Of a stretch of DNA of 64,000 nucleotides, positions 58,693 to 64,000 are shown one piece after another. Numbering within the stretch: position 1 is the stretch's first letter; the number at the start of each line of letters is the position of its first letter. The stretch is from assembly GCA_030062745.1 (NCBI GenBank), contig CP099839.1, forward strand, positions 33,258,293 through 33,322,292. The letters run 5' to 3'. Made by a program: the position numbers and the translations under genes. This DNA is from Capitulum mitella (Eukaryota; Arthropoda; Thecostraca; Pollicipedomorpha; Pollicipedidae). The notes below the pieces were generated by a model that was given only the letters and a program-made list of their open reading frames with translations, did no database searches and was not told the origin of the DNA.

Positions 58693-59148
58693 CAGGGACG
58701 TCGATTTGTATTCTTTTGCGAGGGCCCTGGCCCTCCCAATGTTGATTTGGGCCCTCCCAATGCTGGCTTGCCTTCCCCTCAGTATTTTCTGCCGGTTTGA
58801 AAGGGAATTGGGCAAAAACAACGAAAAGGACGGCCGCAATAGTTAGTAGACCGACATAAAGTACATGTTTGTTACATGTTAAAGTTACATGAAACAGAAA
58901 AAAGACATAGGGTGATGTGTATATCTATATTTCCATCTTATATCTGTACATAAGTACCGATATACATGGGGATATGTGGGATTTTTTAGCTGATAAATAG
59001 TGATAAAAAATCTTATAAATTTCCGTTGGTCAAAATAAAATGGGCAAAATTCGTTCAGAAATCCACATTTGGGAGGCGTTTAAATTGTCGAGTCCTCGGT
59101 TCGCACCCCCCCCCCCCACCACATCATTTGCAGAAATCGTCATCCCTG
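58693..59148. mobile_element. hAT-type MITE (CAGGG-GTCGATT family), copy 2, inside the satellite
   Basis: Ends CAGGGACGTCGATTT and AAATCGTCATCCCTG; flanks ATAAGTTC and ATAGGTTC (7 of 8). Satellite sequence continues on both sides. Confidence 0.9.
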
Positions 59149-59239
59149 ATAGGTTCCATAGGTCTGAAGCATGAGACTGTCTGTAACTCTGATGTGGCAG
59201 CACTGGAGTTTCGATGGCTTTTTGCTGGGAGGGACTAAA

Positions 59240-59620
59240 TGACCGGCGATAACTACAGGAAATCCCATGTTCCGGACCTCTGGGAACGATTCCGCTATAT
59301 TCCCCTATCAAACCTTCACCAATCGACGTGCAGTAACAAAAATCTCTCCAGAGCCTCGTGCAGCTTGGTCACGTCAGAGATCGACAAAAAGCCACTGGGA
59401 ACTCCGCGGCTGCCATATCCAAGTTACAGGCAACCCATGCTCCAAGCCTATGGGGCCGATCGCTACCAAACCTTCACTAATCGACACGCCGTATTCGATA
59501 TATTTTTTCCCCAGAACTTGGTGACCTCAGGTCAGGTCAATCGCATCCAAAACAAAGAAAAAACCCATGTTTAATACAGGCAATCCCATTCTCAGAGCCT
59601 ATGAGACTGATTGCGTGTTC
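59240..59620. repeat. ~150-bp AGGTCA satellite, block 3
   Basis: Two to three degenerate units in the orientation of block 1 (ACCAAACCTTCACTAATCGAC, AACTTGGTGACCTCAGGTCAGG). Confidence 0.85.
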
Positions 59621-59624
59621 AGAT

Positions 59625-60085
59625 CTGAAATACATGAAAAATGTGACTTCAAATGAAGAACTCTCACGCAAGGAAAGTAGCGGAAAGATGTGGTTGTAAG
59701 CTAAAGCTGCAAATAATTCGTTTGTTTTCATTTTTAGCAGGACAGTGCAAAAGCACTGGAGGTCCATGGTCATAGTTGCAGTCACATACATGAGCACTGT
59801 TGAAAGATATGCGTATGAATACCTATACTAAACAGTTTACATTTCATGAACACAGCATTTAAGCATCGTTGTGGTAGCACATCAGCGACATAATAATACT
59901 AAACTGTTGCTGAATATAAATGACTGAAACCTACATAGCCACTAATAAATGCAGTCTTGGAAAATATAGTGATAACTGGTGCCCCATAGCCATAGCCGTG
60001 GTCATTCGATCCAGGGGCGGAGCCAGGATTCCGTCCAGGGGGGCCAGATCGGATCGAGGGGGCCGTAGCCAATGGGGGCCCTCGC
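59625..60085. other. Unassigned interval with hAT-like end motifs
   Basis: CAGGGGCGGAGCCAGGATTCC at 60012 and GGCCGTAGCCAATGGGGGCC at 60062 are further termini of the CAGGGGCG-type families, close together and perhaps nested. Otherwise nothing recognised. Confidence 0.55.
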
Positions 60086-62086
60086 CAAGGGCGGATCCAG
60101 GATTTCCCCAAGGCGGGGGCCGGGTGGAGGCGAATGGTCAGTGCGGGACCCCCATTTTGCCCTTCAGATATGGAAAATAATGTCATTTTCCTTTTTGCCG
60201 TATAGCCGTATAAGATAACCGAAAAAATTCAAACGCGTCACCTCATCTGGGGAAATTCGGCGTTTTCTTCCCCAGCAAAGTGGCCGAAATATGACAGAAA
60301 CGGCGATATTTTAGACGGTTCTGTCCCCCCCCTCCATTTGAAATGTCATGTCGGCATCTGGTCCAGGAGCCCGTCTGTCCCCCCCATCCCGTAGCTTCTG
60401 GGGATTTTTTTTGTCAGCTTAGTTTAGGTTACCTGTTGCAGTTACAGGGACACTTTTGGTGGTCTCGGGCCGTCTGCCTTGCCAGGACCCTCTAATAGTC
60501 TTAGGTTCATTTTACAGTTTCACGTGTCCCCGGAACGTCTCAGGCGCTACTTTGGCAGTTTCAGGGGCACCTCGGACAGTCTCAGGGACCTATCTGGCAG
60601 TTTCAGGGACGCGTAAGCCATCTCGGGTTCCCTCCTGTTGTCCCTGGGACGTTTTTGCCGTCTAAGGAGCCCCTCAAACACTAAAAAAGACCCTCGATAA
60701 GTCTCTCTGCCGTGACAGAGGCGCCTCTGGCAATCCTCTAGGTCCTTTGGCCGTTTCAGGAGTAGTCTGGACGTCTCAAGCTCTGTTAGTTTCAGGGGCC
60801 CCTCAGGTCATCTCAAGGGCCGCTGTCGCTGGAGACTTCTGGTTAGGATTCTCAAAAGCCCCTCTCTAGCAGTCTCAGTGGACCCGGTGTGGTCCTGAGT
60901 ACCCCTCTTATCGTCTCTAAGAAACATTTTTGCCATCTCAGGGGCCCTCTGGCAGTTACAAAAGACCTTTCAGCAATCCCGGTGCAGCGTCACGGGCCCT
61001 CTGAACGTTTCCGGTGGTCCCCATGGCTGTATCAGGGGTCTTTCTCTGCGACGCGATGATGCGATTTCTCTGCGAATTCTCTGTTACATGACGTATATCT
61101 GGCAGTCTTTTAGGGCCCCTCTAGCCGTAACAGGGGGCTTTTGTTGGTGCTTCAGGGACCTCACTGGCAGTCTCAGGGGGACCATGCCCGTGCCAGGAGC
61201 CCGCTTATTATATTCGGGGACCCTCTGGCCGTCCAGCGCCCCCATGAAGCTCAAATACCATCTCAGAGGCCCTTTTATCATCTTTGTCTCGTATGGGCCC
61301 TGAGACTTTTTTTGGCGGTCTCAGGGGTTATCTACGGTGTACGAGTCCATCTTGCCGTCTCAGAAACCATCTGACCTTCCCGGGGGCCCCTGACATCATC
61401 AAGAACCCCTCAAGGTTTCAGAAAGACCAGTGTCGCCCATTTGTGGCCCCTATCGAGGTTAAGAAGGCCACCGACTAATCCCGGTTCAGGGGGCACCTCT
61501 GGGTGGCCAGGGTATCCTTATGCCGTGCTAGGCACCCTCTTAAATTCTTTCCGTCTCAGGTGCCTCTCTGGCAGTTTTAGCGGCCTCATGGACCCTTTGC
61601 CGTGTTGGGACCCCTTGCGGTCCCAGGGGTCCTTGAAGGGCTTCAAGGGCCCTTCTTTCCATCTAAGGGGCCATCTTACCGTGTCAGGGTCTCATTAACC
61701 CTCCCGGAGGCCTTCTGACTACATCAAGAAAAAGGCATTCAGCTTTTCACTCACAGGGGTCCTCAAGGGACTCAGTCCTTATCTTGGCCGTCTCAGGGGC
61801 CCTATGAGTCATCTGGCGATCTCAGGGACATTCTGCTGTGTTGAGGCCCTGTTGAGGTCTCAGAGGCCCCTTGGGAGCTTCAGGGGCCTTCTATGCGTCT
61901 CAGAGGTCATCTAACACTCCAGGAGGCCTCCCTGACTGCACAAAGAGTCCGGTATGTTCTTTAAGAGATCCCGTGAAGCTCATACTGGGCCCCTTCGGGA
62001 CTCCTTTTAAGTCTGACAGGGGCCCCTTTCTCAGGCCTCAGGGGGGTGAGGGGGCGCCTCAGTTGCTCCCCTTTGGATCGCTCCTG
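60086..62086. mobile_element. hAT-like element filled with degenerate minisatellite, copy 2
   Basis: Starts CAAGGGCGGATCCAGG and ends GGATCGCTCCTG. Flanks GCCCTCGC and ACCCTCGG share the central CCCTCG. The head and array are collinear with the copy at 27057-28653 (for example TCCAGGAGCCCGTCT, then GTAGCTTCTGG, then GGCAGTTTCAGGG). Confidence 0.8.
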
Positions 62087-62099
62087 ACCCTCGGAATCA

Positions 62100-62830
62100 A
62101 TGGGGCCCCATGTGGTTAAAATTAATGTCGGTTTTTAAAGGGGCCCCGCTGAAGTGTAAAGGGGGCCCGTGCTCACCTGTAAAGACGTTCCTGTCGACCT
62201 GACAGGTGCCTCTTACAGGTCGGCAGGGACATCTTTACAGGAAATCAGGGGCCCCTGAATGATCGTTTAGGGACCCTGTCGACCAGGGGTCACTGCCTGT
62301 CTGTAGACGCCACACTGTCCGCCTGTAATGGGCCCCAGTCGACCTCTGGATACAGGGGCAGGGAACTTCTTCATAGCATTCAGACCGAAAGGAGGTCCCT
62401 TCAGGGGCTGACAGCGGCCTTTATGGGCCGACAGGTGGCCCTCCCCAGACAAGCAGTGAATTCCCCTACAAGATAGCAGGGGCCCCTAAACGCTCATTCA
62501 GACCACGGGCCTCTCTTCATAGCACACAAAGTCTTCTTCTATATTCAGAGTACGTTTTCTTTAGGTTCGTAAGCCTTCTTTAATGCTTAAAACATTCTTA
62601 TTTTGCTTTAATTGTCTGTTTCGGACAGTGTAAAACGTCCTGCGGACGCCTCACGCTATCCAAAGAACTGGGACCTTCGGGCCCTTGGGGGATCACTCGG
62701 CCGCCAGCGGGCCCCGCTTGGCCTCCAGGGGGCCATGGCCCCTTTGGCCCTCCTTGGCTACGCCACTGATTCAGGTAAGTCGTCAGGACCATTTTCACAG
62801 CATTCACTATGCCCTACCTATGCAGTACCC
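62100..62830. repeat. GC-rich minisatellite and MITE ends
   Basis: GTCGGCAGGGRCMTCTTTACAGG-type units to about 62480. Then a segment ends CCTCCTTGGCTACGCCACTG (62742-62768), the inverse of a CAGTGGCGTAGCCAAGGAGG terminus. Confidence 0.7.
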
Positions 62831-62839
62831 ATTGGCTAG

Positions 62840-63680
62840 GTTATCACCGAACCTCCACCAGTCGACGCGCCATATGCGATTTACTTTTCTTTCCAGAACT
62901 TGGTGACCTCAGGTCAGGTCAATCACATCCAAAAAGCAGCAAAAAACACCTATTTTCGGCTCCATAGGCGTCAGCGTCCATAGGCGTCAATGCAGCCTTT
63001 CCCATTCGATCCCATAGGCTCAGCGCATGAGGTTGCCTGGAGCCAAAAATGTGTTTTTTTCTTTGTTCTGAATGTGATTGACCTGACCTGAGGTCATGAA
63101 GTTCTGCAAAGGAAAATATATTGCATGTGATGCGTTGTTTGGTGAAGCTTTGGTGGCGACCTCTCCCATAGGTTCGGAGCATGGGATTGCCTGTGGACAA
63201 AAATGCGGGTTTTTCTTTGTTTTGGATCTGACTGGCCTAACTTGAGGCCACCAAGTTCTGAATAACTGAGTAAATTGGATATGGCACGTGAATTGGTGAA
63301 GGTTTAGTGGCGATCAGTTCCATGGGCTCGGAGCATGGAACTGCCGGTAACTCGGATATGGCAGCACCGGAGTTTTCAGTGGCGTTTTGTGAACATCTGA
63401 CCTGACGTAGGGTCACGAGGTTATGGAAAGATGCGATTTTTTTTGGTGCACGTCGACTGGTGACGGTTAGACGGGAATTGGTGCTAGGGGCTCAGAGTAC
63501 GGGATTGCCCGTGGTTATAACCGGTCGTTTAATCCCTGCCTTTTTATTGGCCTCCGACCCTCCCTTAGGTCACAGGGTTTTGGAAAGATGCGAAATATAT
63601 TGGTCTTCATTGATCGTTGAAGGTTGAACGGGATGGGTCAAATAGGCTTAGAAGATGGGATTTTCTGCAGTTATCGTCAG
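62840..63680. repeat. ~150-bp AGGTCA satellite, block 4 (with an internal orientation switch)
   Basis: The first unit runs as in block 1; from about 62950 the units are inverted, with a period of about 151 bp (tags at 63167 and 63318). Contains TGACCTGACCTGAGGTCA at about 63078-63096. Confidence 0.85.
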
Positions 63681-63684
63681 TTGT

Positions 63685-64000
63685 TTAGTCCAGTCTGCGA
63701 CTTTAGTCAGTCTGCGACCTTGGACCGTAACTGTCTTTCCCAGCAGACGTTTTGAATTGATTGCGGAAGAAAAGGGGCAAAGCGGATTTTTAACGATTCC
63801 GTATGAGAAAGCAAGACTAACAAAGCGGTATTTAATCAGGGGAAGAGATACAGAAAAAGAGAATTGTTGTATTGTGGGAAGGTAAGGAATCGTTAAACAC
63901 GTATACCCTTGCACAGTGCCAAGAGTGTATGCGCCAAATAGGCTGTCCCCGTTAACCCACAAACAAACCTAGCCTGGTGGTGGATATCACCTGATGCCAC
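63685..64000. other. Unassigned end of window
   Basis: A minus-strand ORF (63648-63962, 104 codons) is open but unrecognised and partly overlaps satellite-derived sequence. No other feature seen. Confidence 0.5.

Overview
This is a nuclear genomic segment from an animal. Genes are split by introns. The only confidently recognisable host gene encodes a secreted fibrinogen-related (FReD) lectin-like protein of the arthropod/protostome type. Almost everything else is transposable elements, satellites and microsatellites. A short run of CCTAA units (46072) would fit an arthropod telomere repeat but proves little, so I call it metazoan, probably arthropod, without naming a species.

Gene layout. 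The FReD gene lies on the minus strand and runs from 26100 (start codon, signal peptide) down to 6156 (stop). I could place eight coding exons whose splice phases all agree: 25983-26100, 25292-25493, 9596-9824, 8126-9298, 7585-7709, 7257-7343, 6547-6744 and 6156-6363. Together they give 2340 nt, or 779 residues plus stop. The second intron is about 15.5 kb and holds a dead Ty3/gypsy retrotransposon (10084-14929), piggyBac-like elements, satellites and some unexplained ORFs. The lectin head keeps its fold signatures but has lost a conserved cysteine and the usual NLNG-type motif near the C-terminus.

Repeat layout. 0-5 kb: a hAT-type MITE, a mariner split by a second hAT-type MITE, a Penelope-like reverse transcriptase fragment and a piggyBac-like MITE. 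15-24 kb (inside the big intron): TTAA-flanked elements with terminal hairpins, one nested in another; a perfect 18-bp hairpin; a gypsy reverse transcriptase scrap. 27-28.7 kb and 60-62.1 kb: two copies of a hAT-like element filled with a degenerate CTCAGGGGCCCCT minisatellite. 30.4 kb: a tRNA-derived SINE. 31.9-38.6 kb: a 6.7-kb foldback element with head-to-head satellite arrays, containing a 2.5-kb block almost without CpG. 39.8-40.8 kb: two hAT-type MITEs. 43.8-47.5 kb: a 3.7-kb hAT element with exact target duplications and one surviving BED-finger exon. 48-54.5 kb: an inverted piggyBac-like copy, a LINE fragment, an inverted minisatellite block, a Penelope GIY-YIG endonuclease remnant and a second hairpin-ended piggyBac-like MITE. 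55-64 kb: GC-rich minisatellites and a ~150-bp satellite carrying TGACCTnAGGTCA palindromes, invaded by two more hAT-type MITEs.

No autonomous mobile element is intact. The main interest is architectural: several non-autonomous DNA element families (8-bp duplications, hAT-like; TTAA, piggyBac-like) have colonised one another and the lectin gene's intron, and many carry AGGTCA nuclear-receptor-type half sites.
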